Assembly: GCA_963995505.1 (NCBI GenBank)
Contig: OZ023187.1
Location: forward strand, 6,411,176 to 6,475,175
DNA: 64,000 bases
Source: Hypericum androsaemum
Taxonomy: Eukaryota > Streptophyta > Magnoliopsida > Malpighiales > Hypericaceae
Direction: 5' to 3'
Shown here: piece by piece, positions 48,525-59,616 of the stretch
How positions within the stretch are numbered: the stretch's first letter is position 1
Layout: each line of letters begins with the position of its first letter
Made by a program: the position numbers and the translations under genes
The notes under the pieces: generated by a model
What the model saw: the letters and a program-made list of their open reading frames with translations, nothing else
Databases searched by the model: none
What the model was told of the DNA's origin: nothing

Positions 48525-49035
48525 CGAGACAATGTTATATCTTCCAATGAGCTAGTAGATCAGCGTTGTTAAATTACAGGTTAAAATTGTCTCTATCTTA
48601 AACTAAACTTACATTAATCTTTCCGTAATTAGTTTAATTGCATCACATGTACAATGGATCTGCAATAGGATTACCGCCACTCATCGAAATCAGAAAGAAA
48701 TTTTTGGAATCAACAAAGAGTAATGCAAGTGGTGAAAAACTGTCTTAAATTCAAGGGAAAAGTTCACTTTAGTACCACATAGTCTCACATATTTTAAATT
48801 TAGTACTATGTGGTTTAACTTGTCTTGTTTGAAGATTGTGTTTTCCTAAATTGATACTTTGGATCAATATTTTTAAAATCGAACCAGAATTCCTCAAATT
48901 TCTGGTTCACCTGGTCCGACCAGTCGGTTTATTTTATATTAAAATAATTAAATAATATTTAATAAATTAATTTAACATGAAAAAAATGATAAAATACCAA
49001 ATAAATTCAAATATTTAGCAGCTTTTTTATACAGT
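48525..49035. other. Left arm of an older foldback repeat
   Basis: The region 48755-48890 is an inverted match to about 55480-55600, across the LTR element inserted between them. It carries the motif CTTTAGTACCACATAGTC, related to the ends of the foldback element at 25335. No gene is present. Confidence 0.6.
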
Positions 49036-50204
49036 TGTTGGAGCACGAAATTAATGATTTGGAGTGATGACGATCTATCTCCGGATGTGCGGGAATTGGC
49101 TCGGGCTCGTCGGTACGAGGAGCCCGGGCGAGAGGCTCCTCTCGCCCACGTAGGCTAGACTGAGCGGAAGATTCTTCTCGCTCACTTTGGTAAGCCGGGC
49201 GAGCCTCTCGCTTACGAAGGCGAGATCGAGCGAGAGATTCTTCTCGCTAACGTTGGTTAGCCCGGGCGAGAGGCTCCTCTCACCCACGTAGCCAAGTCCG
49301 ATCGAGAACTTGTCTCACTCACATAGGCGAGAGGCCGAGTGGCAAGAGGCCGAGCAAGAGGCCGAGTGGCAAGAGGCCGAGCAAGAGGCCAAGTGCGAGG
49401 CCTAAGGCGAGAGGTCGAGCGAGAGGCAGAGTGGCGAGAGGCCGAGTGGCGAGAGGCCGAGCGAGAGGCCGAGTGAGAGGCCGGGCGAGAAGCCTAAGGC
49501 GGGAAGCCGAGCGAGAAGCCGAAGGTGAGAAGCCAACTTGGACCCGAGCGGGAAGCTCATTTGACCTTCGTAGGCGGGAAGGCGATTCCGGGAATAGGTC
49601 CACTTTGGTTGAGGAGGCCGTTAGCTTGAGCCCATTTTGGGGATTCACTTTGGGCCTGACGAGATGTCCATCTTGGGCGATGACGGACTTGAGTCGAGAT
49701 TTTGCGTGGGAGATTCGAGAAGGTCAAGTCGATCTATATTTTCCTAACTTGAGCCGAGATTCTCAATATTTGACAAGATTTGGTAAGTTCCTCTTTAGGC
49801 CGCGATTGCTTGGTCGTCACATTTTGAAAGCTTCCTATTCAATGACGGGATCTGCTCATTTAAGGAAGATGGCTTGTACTGAGCCGGGAGGATCCCGTCA
49901 TATTAGGAACAAATAACTTGAAGCGGATCTCTCGGGATTGAGACTTGGAGCCGAAGGTCTTGGAGGCGGTTTAGGATTTCCTATTCTGAAGGCGCGGAGG
50001 TTAGGTCAAGACACTCTATATATGGAGGGCTCGAGCAAGGAAGACAGACATCACCAACACAACACAATAATTACTCTACTTATCTTATATTACTTTTCCT
50101 TTCCGTAGCCTAGCGTAGCCCGTAGCCTAGCATAGCTTTAGACCGACCTTGGGACGACCACTTCGGATCCGTCTCGGGTTACTTGTTCACTTATTCCCGC
50201 AACA
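49036..50204 (+). repeat. 5' LTR (1169 bp)
   Basis: Nearly identical to 53495-54722, which points to a fairly recent insertion. The left half is GC-rich and carries a degenerate GAGAGGCCGAGC-type minisatellite at about 49328-49530. A TATA-like CTATATATGG lies near 50016, followed by a conserved leader of CGTAGCC repeats. Confidence 0.94.
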
Positions 50205-50400
50205 TATTTTTGGCACGCCTGGTGGGACTAAGGAGGGCGTCTGAGAAGGCGGTCTTACTTCGCTCAACCAAGACGACCAACAACTCTGTTGCACCGGTTC
50301 CCTCTAAAGAGCCAACACCTTCTACATCTCAGTTGACATAAGGAGGAACTCAACTACTTCGGATTCCTCCAAAAAGTCGGCTAAGACAAGCATCATCCTG

Positions 50401-52860
50401 ATGGAGTCATATACCTCATATGTTGCTCGAAAGAACTACGAAGAGTTCTATAGACCCGTCGTTCCAATTGAGACATATACCGCCTTCGTCCCTCAGAAGT
50501 GCTATGAGGAGTCCAAAAGATGCTGTGAAGAGTCCGTTGTTAGGCGTGCGAAAGAAGCGCTACCCATCCGGCCAACCTTCGTGCAACTATGGACCGGTCA
50601 TATGCCTTTCGCCATGGCTCTGCCATCGTCGGGTGTGTTCTGTTATGGTCAACTACCCGAAACTCCTATGTATCCCTCGTTCCAAACAACTCCTTATATG
50701 TGGATGGGCACACGAGGAGTGAACCACTCGGGACACTACGAGACTACAAGGATGGGGGCTAGAAATTTCCAAGTGGAATCGAGCTAGTACCAACCGGCCC
50801 TGACCCAAGACTGGTCATACCCATCTAGGGTCTCGGCCGACCAAATCTCTTTCAAAAGGAGAGATGTCTGCATGAATCCTTTGTTCAACTCAAGGATTTC
50901 CAATCCTACCCTAACCCCCCAAGTCATGCATCAAGCGCAGATGGACCTGGACGATGAGGACAACTGCCATCCTATCAACCGACAAGAAGAGCTCGATGAG
51001 GATGACGTCAACCGTCAAAAAGAGCTTGATGAGGATGGCGAGGTCAACTAGGACGACGTCAACCAACAAGAAAAGCTCGATGAGGTCGACGCCAACCAGC
51101 AAGAAGAGCTTGATGAGGATGATGAGCTCGATGATGTCAACCGATAAGGAGATCTCGATGAGGATGATGTCAATCGATAAGGAGAGCTCGATGAGGACGA
51201 TGTCAATCGACAAGGAGAGCTCGATGAGGATGATATCAATCGACAAGAACAGCTCGATGAGGATGACGAGCTCGATGACGACGACGTCAACCGACAAGAA
51301 GAGCTTGATGAGGATGATGAGCTCGATGACGTCAACCGACAAGGAGATCTCGATGAGGACGATGTCAATCGACAAGGAGAGCTCAATGAGGATGATGTCA
51401 ATCGATAAGAAGAGCTCGATGAGGACGACATCAATCGACAAGAAGAGCTCGATGAGGACGATATTAATCAGGAAGAAGAGCTCGATGAGGACGACGTCAA
51501 CTATCAGCTGACATTGGGATCTGCCCGACGACAAGGGATAGAAGGGTAACCCTTATCTTCCCAATCTGAGGATTTCATCCCGCATAAATTCTTGGAGGAC
51601 CAGTCATCGATGGGTCCTCACCGTATTGCTCATATCGCCATAGTTGGCTTCGACCGAAGTCAAAAGAGAAGCCCCAAGCAAGAGAAGGCCAATCCTAAGA
51701 CCCGAAGGGCAAGACTCGAGGGGCAGGGACGACCAGACCCTAAGAAAAAAAAAGTTGATCCTAAGACCCGAGAGGCAAGACTCGGGGGACACAGAAGGCC
51801 GCCTGATAACGATATACCAAACGCTCACAAATCATTTCGTTCAAGGGGAGCTGATCATCCCAAGCGAGGAAAGGCCAAAATTAAGCCCCGAGGGGCAAGA
51901 CTCGGGGGGCAAGGAAGATTGCCTGACAATGGCATTCCAAAGGCTTGGAAGTGCTTTTGTTTGAGAGGAGCCGACAGTTCTAAGCATGAAAGGCTGACCT
52001 TAAGACCCGAGAGGCAAAACTCGGGGGACAAGGACGGTAGTAGAATCCTAAGGACTCAAAACTTCTACCATCCGAAGGAAGCCAATGAGACATGGAGGCT
52101 CTGTCATCCTCGTATCAATGTGGACCTTCAAGATGGGTCTAACCCATGTCGGTATGCCTTTAACCGACTTGGAGATAGAAGGGTCATCCCTGATCCACCA
52201 ATGCGTGACGTCCTGACCAAGACCCAGAGACGTTGCCTTGAAAGGAAGATCCAGAAAAGAAGACAAGCCATCAAGGACCTCGAAAGGTAAATCGCAGAGC
52301 AAAGGGTCGATCTGGAGAAACAAAAGGTGCTTCTAGCTCGTCCATGGGTGAAGTATCATTCGGCCTCGACTCAAAGCCGGGCGAAGGATGTGAAAGCCTC
52401 TAGCTGGGAGAAGGGAGATGACCTCAAGCACGTTAAAGAGGCCCGACTAAAGGTACCCACTATACTACGCGGGAAGTTGACCCGCAAGTGGGTACCCAAG
52501 GTTATGAGCGAGATTCATCCCAAGGAGGACACCCAGCGAGAGTCTATTCTCGACCAAAAAGGGAAGGAGGTTTCGGTCGACCTTGACACGAGGTGCATTA
52601 AGTTTGGGGACTTCCCAAGCAAGCTGGCAATCAATAAGACATCGGCTAGCCTCGGACATGAGCCCAACCAATCGAGCCACTTTAAAGATGACATGATAAA
52701 AAGGGACCCTACTGAGCCTCAGATAGGAGAGATGTCCTCTGTCATTCCCATGGTGGAAGCCTTCGATGGCGATGTCACCATTGTGATACCAACCCGAAGA
52801 ATAGATGATCGTAAGAAATCTCTCTGCATCACGGCTCACATCCTTGGGAGCTGATCGAGA
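50401..52860 (+). pseudogene. Decayed gag-like ORF with acidic tandem repeats
   Basis: A single frame can be followed from ATG 50401 to about 52854. It is broken by in-frame stops at 50785-50787, 51145-51147, 51178-51180, 51406-51408, 51547-51549, 52288-52290 and at least one more (near 51047). The central part (about 50955-51510) is an Asp/Glu-rich repeat of the form DDVNRQEELDED. After 51640 come Arg/Lys-rich repeats around RPEGQDSGG-like words, then the basic motif LTKTQRRCLERKIQKRR. The C-terminal part ends with a stretch like ITAHILG just before a frameshift, where related retroelements have an aspartic protease. The expected catalytic triad is not intact here. Most stops are TAA or TAG where neighbouring repeat units have CAA or CAG. 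Confidence 0.75.
50955..51510 (+). repeat. Minisatellite coding for acidic repeats, unit about 33-36 bp
   Basis: About 16 imperfect units containing CAAGAAGAGCTCGATGAG and GATGACGTCAAC. In the gag-like frame they read as Asp/Glu-rich peptides. Long Ile/Leu-, Ser- or Met/Ser-rich open frames on other frames and the other strand are by-products. Confidence 0.93.
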
Positions 52861-53481
52861 GAGTACCCGTGGTTGGCATGGGTGTGGTGAACACCTTTCT
52901 TCAGTTGCTCCTCTACGAATGCAATAAGGAGAAAGAGGATGCCAGCCCGACCGGCATGGTCATAACCAATTTTATCGAGAAAGGGCGAGACTCGGTCCGC
53001 TCCAATCAAGTAATTCCATCTTTCATCCGACAATGTCTAATTCAATGAAAATCAGATGGGAAGGTGTTGATCATGATGACCGATGCACGCCCATTCGTGT
53101 CGGCCACCCTCTATATGGAAGTGGTCCTATACGAGGGGTCCCTAGTGCCAACAAGTGTATTTTGGAGAGGCATGGATGGCTGGTCTTCCCGATGTACAAG
53201 CTTAATCAAATGGAAGGTGCATTCGGTCCGAAGATCGATCAATGCCATACCCGAAGGGCAAGTACTCCGTCTTGCCCATGAAGAGTAAGGTAATGGGCGA
53301 CAAAGTGACTGTAGGTTTACGCCTTGTTACCATATGAGTTGGCCAAATATGTCCTCAGGACGATGGGCTAGACTTCTTTGAGCTGCACATTTTCATTATG
53401 TTACAAGCTAGTGGATGGAAGCCAAGCCGAAAATGAAGAACCACGTCAATACTTCTCGCCTGACCGTACCGAAGCGTTAAA

Positions 53482-53494
53482 GTGTGAGGGGCAT
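53482..53494 (+). other. Polypurine tract of the LTR element
   Basis: GTGTGAGGGGCAT lies directly before the 3' LTR. The complement of 6312-6324 in the other LTR element is a similar GTGTGGGGGGCAT, further linking the two families. Confidence 0.7.
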
Positions 53495-54722
53495 TGTTGG
53501 AGCACGAAATTAATGTTTTGGAGTGATGACGATCTATCTCCGGATGTGCGGAAATTAGCTCGGGCTCGTCGGTATGAGGAGCCCGGGCGAGAGGCTCCTC
53601 TCGCCCACGTAGGCGAGTCCGAGTGAGGGCTCTTCTCGCTTACGTTGGTGATCCGGGCGAGAGGCTCCTCTCGCCCACGTAGGCGAGACTGAGCAGAAGA
53701 TTCTTCTCGCTCACTTTGGTGAGCCGGGCGAGCCTCTCGCTTACGAAGGCGAGATCGAGCGAGAGATTCTTCTCGCTAACATTGGTTAGCCCGGGTGAGA
53801 GGCTCCTCTCACCCACGTAGCCAAGTCCGATCGAGAAACTTGTCTCATTCACATAGGCGAGAGGCCGAAAGGCCGAGCAAGAGGCCGAGTGGCAAGAGGC
53901 CGAGCAAGAGGCCGAGCAAGAGGCCTAAGTCGAGTAGCGAGAGGTCGAGTGGCTAGAGGCCGAGTGGCGAGAGGCCGAGCGAGAGGCCGAGTGAGAGGCC
54001 GGGCGAGAAGCCTAAGGCGGGAATCCGAGCGAGAAGCTGAAGGTGAGAAGCCAACTTGGACCCAAGCGGGAAGCTCATTTGACCTTCGTAGGCGGGAAGG
54101 CGATTCCAGAAATAGGTCCACTTTGGTTGAGGATGCCGTTAGCTTGAGCCCATTTTGGGGATTCACTTTGGGCCTGACGAGATGTCCATCTTGGGCGATG
54201 ACGAACTTGAGTCGAGATTTTGCGTGGGAGATTCGAGAAGGTCAAGTCGATTTATATTTTCCTAACTTGAGACGAGATTCTCAATATTTGACAAGACTTG
54301 GTAAGTTCCTCTTTAGGCCGCGATTGCTTGGTCGTCACATTTTGAAAGCTTCCTATTCAATGATGGGATCTGCTCATTTAAGGAAGATGGCTTGTACTGA
54401 GCCGGGAGGATCCCGTCATATTAGGAACAAATAACTTGAAGCGGATCTCTCGGGATTGAGACTTGGAGCCGAAGGTCTTGGAGGCGGTTTAGGATTTCCT
54501 ATTCTGAAGGCGCGGAGGTTAGGTTAAGGCACTCTATATAAGGAGGGCTCGAGCAAGGAAGACAGACATCACCAACACAACACAATAATTACTCTACTTA
54601 TCTTGTATTGCTTTTCCTTTCCGTAGCCTAGCGTAGCCCGTAGCCTAGCATAGCTTTAGACCGACCTTGGGACGACCACTCCGGATCCGTCTCGGATTAC
54701 TTGTTCACTTATTCCCGCAACA
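53495..54722 (+). repeat. 3' LTR (1228 bp)
   Basis: Partner of 49036-50204; the length difference comes from an extra GAGGCTCCTCTCGCCCACG-type unit and changes in the GAGAGGCCGAG minisatellite (about 53860-54010). It is followed by the ACAGT duplication. Confidence 0.94.
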
Positions 54723-54727
54723 ACAGT

Positions 54728-57350
54728 TTATCCAAACAAAGTCTTCAAACATGAATTAAACAAGTCTAGAAGAACAAGAAGATGATTATACAAGTTTTCG
54801 TGTTCGACATATTAGTCCAATTCGTTTGACTAAGATGTCATATTATCGAGAATTGTTAAAAAGATAAGTTTGTTGTGATCCAGAAATGATTTACACGCTC
54901 CGAGCGTGGAAGTTGAGGTTTTGTTTCTAAATTAAATCAAATAAATTGAAAAAATAAATACTAATTTTTCTGATCCAGGCGAACCGAGTCACCCAGAAGC
55001 ACCTGACCAAATGGTCCGACCAGATTTTGGCCGGTCGAACCAATATTTAAGTTTTAGGCAAAAATTGACCCAGGTTTGGTCCCGAATAGTAGTATGACCG
55101 GTTTGTCCGTGGTTTTTAAAACATTACTTTTGATGAAAGGAATTTCATAAAATGACACTTTTGGGACAATATTTTTTAACCAGAGTTAGTTTGTCCGACA
55201 TGGCATTTTACATTTAAGTGCCACGCCATATTTCTCTCTCTTAGATGATGATGACATGGCAAATAAAAAACATATAATTTGAACCCTAATCAAAAAATTC
55301 CAAAACCGAAATTTTGCAGTCCTAAAACCCAATATCTCATATCCAAAAATTGGGGTTATATTTTATAGATCTCGGTTGAAATTGAGTTTTTAGTTTGCCA
55401 TGTCATCGTCACCCAGGAAAGAGAATTATGACGTAGTGCTAACATGAGAGGCTAATTAGGATAAATTAATTTTAGTTAAAAATTGTCATCAAAATTATTG
55501 ATTTAGGAAACCACAATATCCAGAAAAGAAAAGATTAAACTATATGGTACTAAGTTAAAAAAATGTTCTTCAAAAAAAGTTAAAAAAGTCAAATCACATA
55601 ATATTTAAAAGAAGTTTTTCCTAGATTGAAATCTTGTAAATGAAAAAAAAATGAAAGACTCACTATGTAATATCCCGTAAATGATTTGTACTGTCTGAAA
55701 CGCTTAAATGATTTGATTTGGCTATCTATATCAACAAGATACACCTTCTTTTCTGGCGTACATCCTAAGAGAATTCCAAGATTAAACGCGTTCGGCCGAG
55801 AGTAGGATCAAGATGGGTGACCTCCTTGGAAATTTCCAGGATGCGTGTAAGTGAGGACAAAATACACTGAAAAAGACTCGTGTTAGTTTGTGGAGACAGT
55901 CGGTCAAATTACAGAATGTTACACCCAATTATTTAATAATTTATCGCTGCACATATTTATGCCTTGCAGATGAGTCTCGAGTCGAACGCAAACTTTGGTG
56001 TTTGATAGCGACAGGCGAAAGGAAAAGATGGTAAAAGTAATCAATAATTAAGGTATTAGTCACATGCTAAATTACTCGAAGAAAGGGTCAGAAATGTACA
56101 ACTCCCATCATCCCATTCCATATTCTTTGCTAACCTAACCATAAATTATGTGTCGTTCATAATATAATGACTTTTCTTTAAGTGGGACCTGTCACTTCAC
56201 GACACGTCCTCTTGTCCCTCAATTATTTTGTCTGTATAACCCAGATATTTTTTTGAAATCCTTGTTAGAGTCGAGTATTGTTGTAAAAAACAAATTATTA
56301 TTTCTTATCAGATAATGTCGCATTGTTTGTATAAGCTAAAATGGTATTTCTGTTCCAAAGAAATTTGAAAAATACATGAAAAAAAATATTGAATAATTAA
56401 ACCCAAATTTTTTTAAATGTGTTGAAAATTTAACAAGAAGATCGTACAATCGAAATAATGAAATTTAACCCAAAAAAAAATAATGAAAATTTCAAAAATA
56501 TCTCCACGAAGTATCGCTGGGTATATTTAATGGTTATAATTTTCGAGTTATTAATCCTACTCTACATAATTCATTTTCTCTTACCTTAGTTTTATTAAAC
56601 GATTAATTACTTCACCAACTTGAATCAAAACAATTAAACAAGGGAAAAGTCAAAAAATCGTCTAAATATTCATCAATTAAATTAAACTTATTTTAAGTAA
56701 AATTAATTAGAGACCCGAATCTAATTAAACAAAGTAGCTAGTGTCGAGAGAAGAGGAGCCGCCCATGAGTTGAATCTGCCTTTCAATATTATTTTTTTAT
56801 TAAAAAAAACAACTAAAAGAGCAGCATCACAAGCCAGACAAGAGGCTTGCCAGGTTGGCATCTTACAAGATACAATTATTACAAGATAAACTATTGTGGG
56901 TCTTACTTTCACGTGGAGAGAAGGATGGCTGACCCTTCACCCCAGATAGGGACAGGCCAAATGCTCACCACCAAAAACAACGACCCCAAGTGCTCCTAAA
57001 CCAATTAGTATGCAATGTTGTTTTATCCTTTTCTTGAATGTTCGAACTCGAGAATTCACACCTGTTGATTTAGCGGGATATAAGCTCGGTAATGCTTGTA
57101 CCCGGCTATTCACTGGTGTTAAACAGGTTTAATGGATGATGGACAAAAGTTGCAGAGATGGGTTATTCATTTGCATGTGTATGATCATCTGTGTATTAAC
57201 AAACTGCCAAGTAAAGGGGTGGCCTTGACTTAATTATTAGCCCATGCTTGTGACTGCTACCTACAAGGTTTACTACCTAAGGTCTGGCTAGACCGAGAAA
57301 ATACGGCCAACGTGCAAGTTACGCCAGCTGCTGCGACGAGGTAGTCGGCG
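54728..57350. other. Intergenic spacer with foldback remnants
   Basis: 54728-55600 contains the right arm of the older foldback repeat, and inside it a second inverted repeat (about 55150-55500; arms share GATGACATGGCAAA and its complement). From 55600 to 57350 the DNA is AT-rich without a supported gene. Bases just before 57351 are the likely 3' untranslated region of the EIN3-like gene. Confidence 0.5.
55150..55500. repeat. Small inverted repeat, MITE-like
   Basis: The stretch GATGATGACATGGCAAATAA near 55243 is matched by the complement of GTTTGCCATGTCATCGTC near 55396. Similarity continues outward on both sides for about 100 bases with mismatches. No coding content or target duplication was identified. 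Confidence 0.6.
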
Positions 57351-59201
57351 TTACTGGAACCAGATGGAAGTATCATGCTGCTTTGGCAGGGTATGGATAC
57401 TCAACCCTGGCAAATCATCTTTGTAGCCGAAGGAGCATGAATCGAATGGAGATGAAAACACCGAGTTGAGGTTGTCGCCAATGCTGCGGTTGCGGTTGGC
57501 CTCGAATGGCGAATTGAAGGCCTTGCATCTGTCGAATTGGCCAAGATCTTGTGAGAACATTTGATGGTGGTTGCTGAAGTTGGATTCTCGAAAGGCATCC
57601 ATCGCCATGACATTGGCTTGGCCATGCAAGTACGTTTCCGGTTGTTGCTGCTGCTGCTGCAGGAGTCTCTGACCTTCGGAAACCTCGTTACTGGAATTTA
57701 CGGGGTTGCCTAGAATGCTGCTGTCATAAAAGGACATAAGCTCGTTGATCATCTTTTGCCCATCTTCCGGAACTCCCGTCAAATCGAAGGAAGACTGAGA
57801 CGAGCCGACCATCGGAGCGGGCTGGGATTGAGCACATGGCAGATGAAGGATACCAGGCTTGACTTCATTAATGTGGAAATCAGATACTTCAAATCCCAAA
57901 GAGATGCTTTTGTATGAGCAAACAAGTTGATGATTGTCCCTGGAAATGCGATCATTAAAACCTGAATGAATCTGACTGTAAGGGCATTGAACAAACCCGC
58001 ACGTATAGACCTTCGAGTCCATCATAATGCCCAAATCACTAGCAGGCTTCCTCTTTCGAACGAAATCCTCGTTACTGAAGCCTTCTCCCTTTGATGTATA
58101 AGCTGACTGTGAATGAGGAAACCTTTCTCTCGTTCTTTCTAGATCTAGATTCGTGGAACTAAGAATCTCATGCTTGTTTTCTTTCACATCAAAGTTTGGC
58201 TGACCTTGAGTTCCATCTACGTCGTACTCAGTGCAATCAGTAATGGCGAAAGACCCACTTTCACCAGCAGACGACAATTGTATACAGCAGTCCGGGTAAA
58301 GTTCCCGGACCAATGCCTCCTCGTGGTTAATAATTGCAAGCCAAGTAGCACTTTCCTTGGCAGTCATCTTATCCTGTAAGCACTTGGACTGCCTGACAAG
58401 TTTCCTGATCTTAGCAATATCAGGAGACAAATGCTTAATCACTGCAGTTAGAACACCCACCTTCCAAGCTTTCTTTAAGTCATGCGGCTTCTTGTATGGT
58501 GGAGGACCTGGGTCTTTGGACAAACCCAGTTCAGGCCACCACCCCTCGTCTCCCGTAGGCCACCAGGGTGGAGAAACCCCTTTCTCTAAAGGAAACCGCC
58601 TCTGAGGAGGATCGCAGTGCTGCATCAAGGCCGATAGCAGAGATCCCAATGTTGTATCTTGAAGCTCCTGCAGAGTGTGTGGTGTTGGTCCCATTGAATT
58701 ACTGCCCTCGTTCTTGCCCGGGATGCAGTGATCTGCCTCATATTTAGCAATAGCTACTGGACCATTTCGGTCAAACCTAACTTTGTCCTTCCACCACTCC
58801 CTGAGATTATCAGATGCCCCAGTGACCGGCTTCCCATTCTCGGGGATGATCCCATAAACAAAGCCCTGAGCTTTGCAAACTTCCATCATCTTCAACATAT
58901 ACTTCAAGATCCCGTCTTGTGCCCTCGACATCTTCTTCCTCCTAGCCTGCTCCTGAGACTGACGTTGTTTGGCAGCATCCACACCGTCCTTACTTTTTCC
59001 CTGCTCTTTTAGCTGCTTCAGGCGCAGTTTGTCCCGCCACATCCTGCGCTCCAGTTCATCAACGTCTATATCATCGTCACTATAGTCATCCTCCATAGCA
59101 GCCACAGCTCCTGCTTGCAACCCCGATGTATCTCCCTCCCCGAAAGGAGCTGAATAAAATTCCATTTCACCCGAAAATCCCATATCATCAAGCATAAACA
59201 T
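57351..59201 (-). CDS. EIL: EIN3/EIL ethylene-response transcription factor, intronless
   Basis: One open frame of 616 codons plus stop. ATG 59201 was chosen because [15 protein letters not shown] matches the EIN3 start; the 33 in-frame codons upstream are hydrophobic, unlike the family, and contain a likely leader-intron acceptor at about 59280. Features in order: acidic block ([20 protein letters not shown]), basic block ([20 protein letters not shown]), the DNA-binding core ([67 protein letters not shown]) and a divergent C-terminus with a short poly-Gln run. EIN3-type factors bind ERF promoters in the nucleus and are controlled by EIN2 and EBF1/2-mediated degradation (known for the family). 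Its length is close to Arabidopsis EIN3 (628 aa), and EIN3-type coding regions usually lack introns. It looks intact. Confidence 0.96.
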   Translation of the reverse strand: MFMLDDMGFSGEMEFYSAPFGEGDTSGLQAGAVAAMEDDYSDDDIDVDELERRMWRDKLRLKQLKEQGKSKDGVDAAKQRQSQEQARRKKMSRAQDGILKYMLKMMEVCKAQGFVYGIIPENGKPVTGASDNLREWWKDKVRFDRNGPVAIAKYEADHCIPGKNEGSNSMGPTPHTLQELQDTTLGSLLSALMQHCDPPQRRFPLEKGVSPPWWPTGDEGWWPELGLSKDPGPPPYKKPHDLKKAWKVGVLTAVIKHLSPDIAKIRKLVRQSKCLQDKMTAKESATWLAIINHEEALVRELYPDCCIQLSSAGESGSFAITDCTEYDVDGTQGQPNFDVKENKHEILSSTNLDLERTRERFPHSQSAYTSKGEGFSNEDFVRKRKPASDLGIMMDSKVYTCGFVQCPYSQIHSGFNDRISRDNHQLVCSYKSISLGFEVSDFHINEVKPGILHLPCAQSQPAPMVGSSQSSFDLTGVPEDGQKMINELMSFYDSSILGNPVNSSNEVSEGQRLLQQQQQQPETYLHGQANVMAMDAFRESNFSNHHQMFSQDLGQFDRCKAFNSPFEANRNRSIGDNLNSVFSSPFDSCSFGYKDDLPGLSIHTLPKQHDTSIWFQ

Positions 59202-59280
59202 GGTTCCCCACAAGAAAAACTTCAAACAATTTAATCCGAATATAAAGAAAATCCAAATCAGATCGCCACCACCAGACCTG

Positions 59281-59616
59281 TAAACATCAGAACAACACAA
59301 GAAATGAGAGGGCAGCTAATTTCGACAATATTTCTTATATGATCCAAGAAATCATCCACTACACAAGTTACTTGCTCTTTCTCTACAAGCACCAAGTAAC
59401 CAGCCAAAACATCTAAAACTCATTAAAAGTTCATAAAGTAGAAACTATATAAAGATCTCATCTTTTCAAGAAACCACCTCGACCCACTACGAAATTCATC
59501 TACTCGCACAAAACCCACATCACAGATCAATAGAACAACAGCCACAACGAATATGGAAAGACCCAACAAGAGACCAAAAGGGCTGGTCAACACAGAAGTG
59601 AAAAACAAAAGTCAAT
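59281..59616 (-). other. Probable 5' leader intron of the EIN3-like gene
   Basis: On the minus strand a donor-like CCCTG/GTATTGAC near 59616 and an acceptor-like GATGTTTACAG ending near 59281 enclose AT-rich sequence. The remaining leader up to the ATG is about 80 bases. It is inferred from splice signals only. Confidence 0.45.

Larger units (their letters stand above)
49036..54722 (+). mobile_element. Non-autonomous LTR retrotransposon (LARD-like), ACAGT target duplication
   Basis: Two LTRs (49036-50204, 1169 bp; 53495-54722, 1228 bp) flank a 3.3-kb interior. ACAGT is repeated at 49031-49035 and 54723-54727. The LTRs start TGTTGGAGCACG and end CCCGCAACA. The primer-site-like TTTTTGGCACGCCTGGTGG follows the 5' LTR, and a G-rich tract at 53482-53494 precedes the 3' LTR. 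The interior holds one long decayed gag-like frame, perhaps with a protease relic, and no reverse transcriptase or integrase. The primer site and the TKTQRR motif link it to the element at 5510-9234. Confidence 0.93.

Noticed and set aside
49319..49916. Arg/Gly- and Leu/Ala-rich frames in the LTR (same again at 53849-54434)
   Set aside because: They come from the GAGAGGCCGAG minisatellite and lie wholly inside LTRs; repeated in both LTR copies.
50911..51534. Long Ile/Leu-rich minus-strand frame and Met/Ser-rich plus-strand frame
   Set aside because: Frame shadows of the acidic-repeat minisatellite. The element's own reading frame is the Asp/Glu-rich one, which is continuous with the flanking gag-like sequence.
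59201..59300. Upstream in-frame extension of the EIN3-like protein by 33 residues
   Set aside because: The extension is hydrophobic and unlike EIN3 proteins, crosses a likely leader-intron acceptor, and the family start matches the ATG at 59201.
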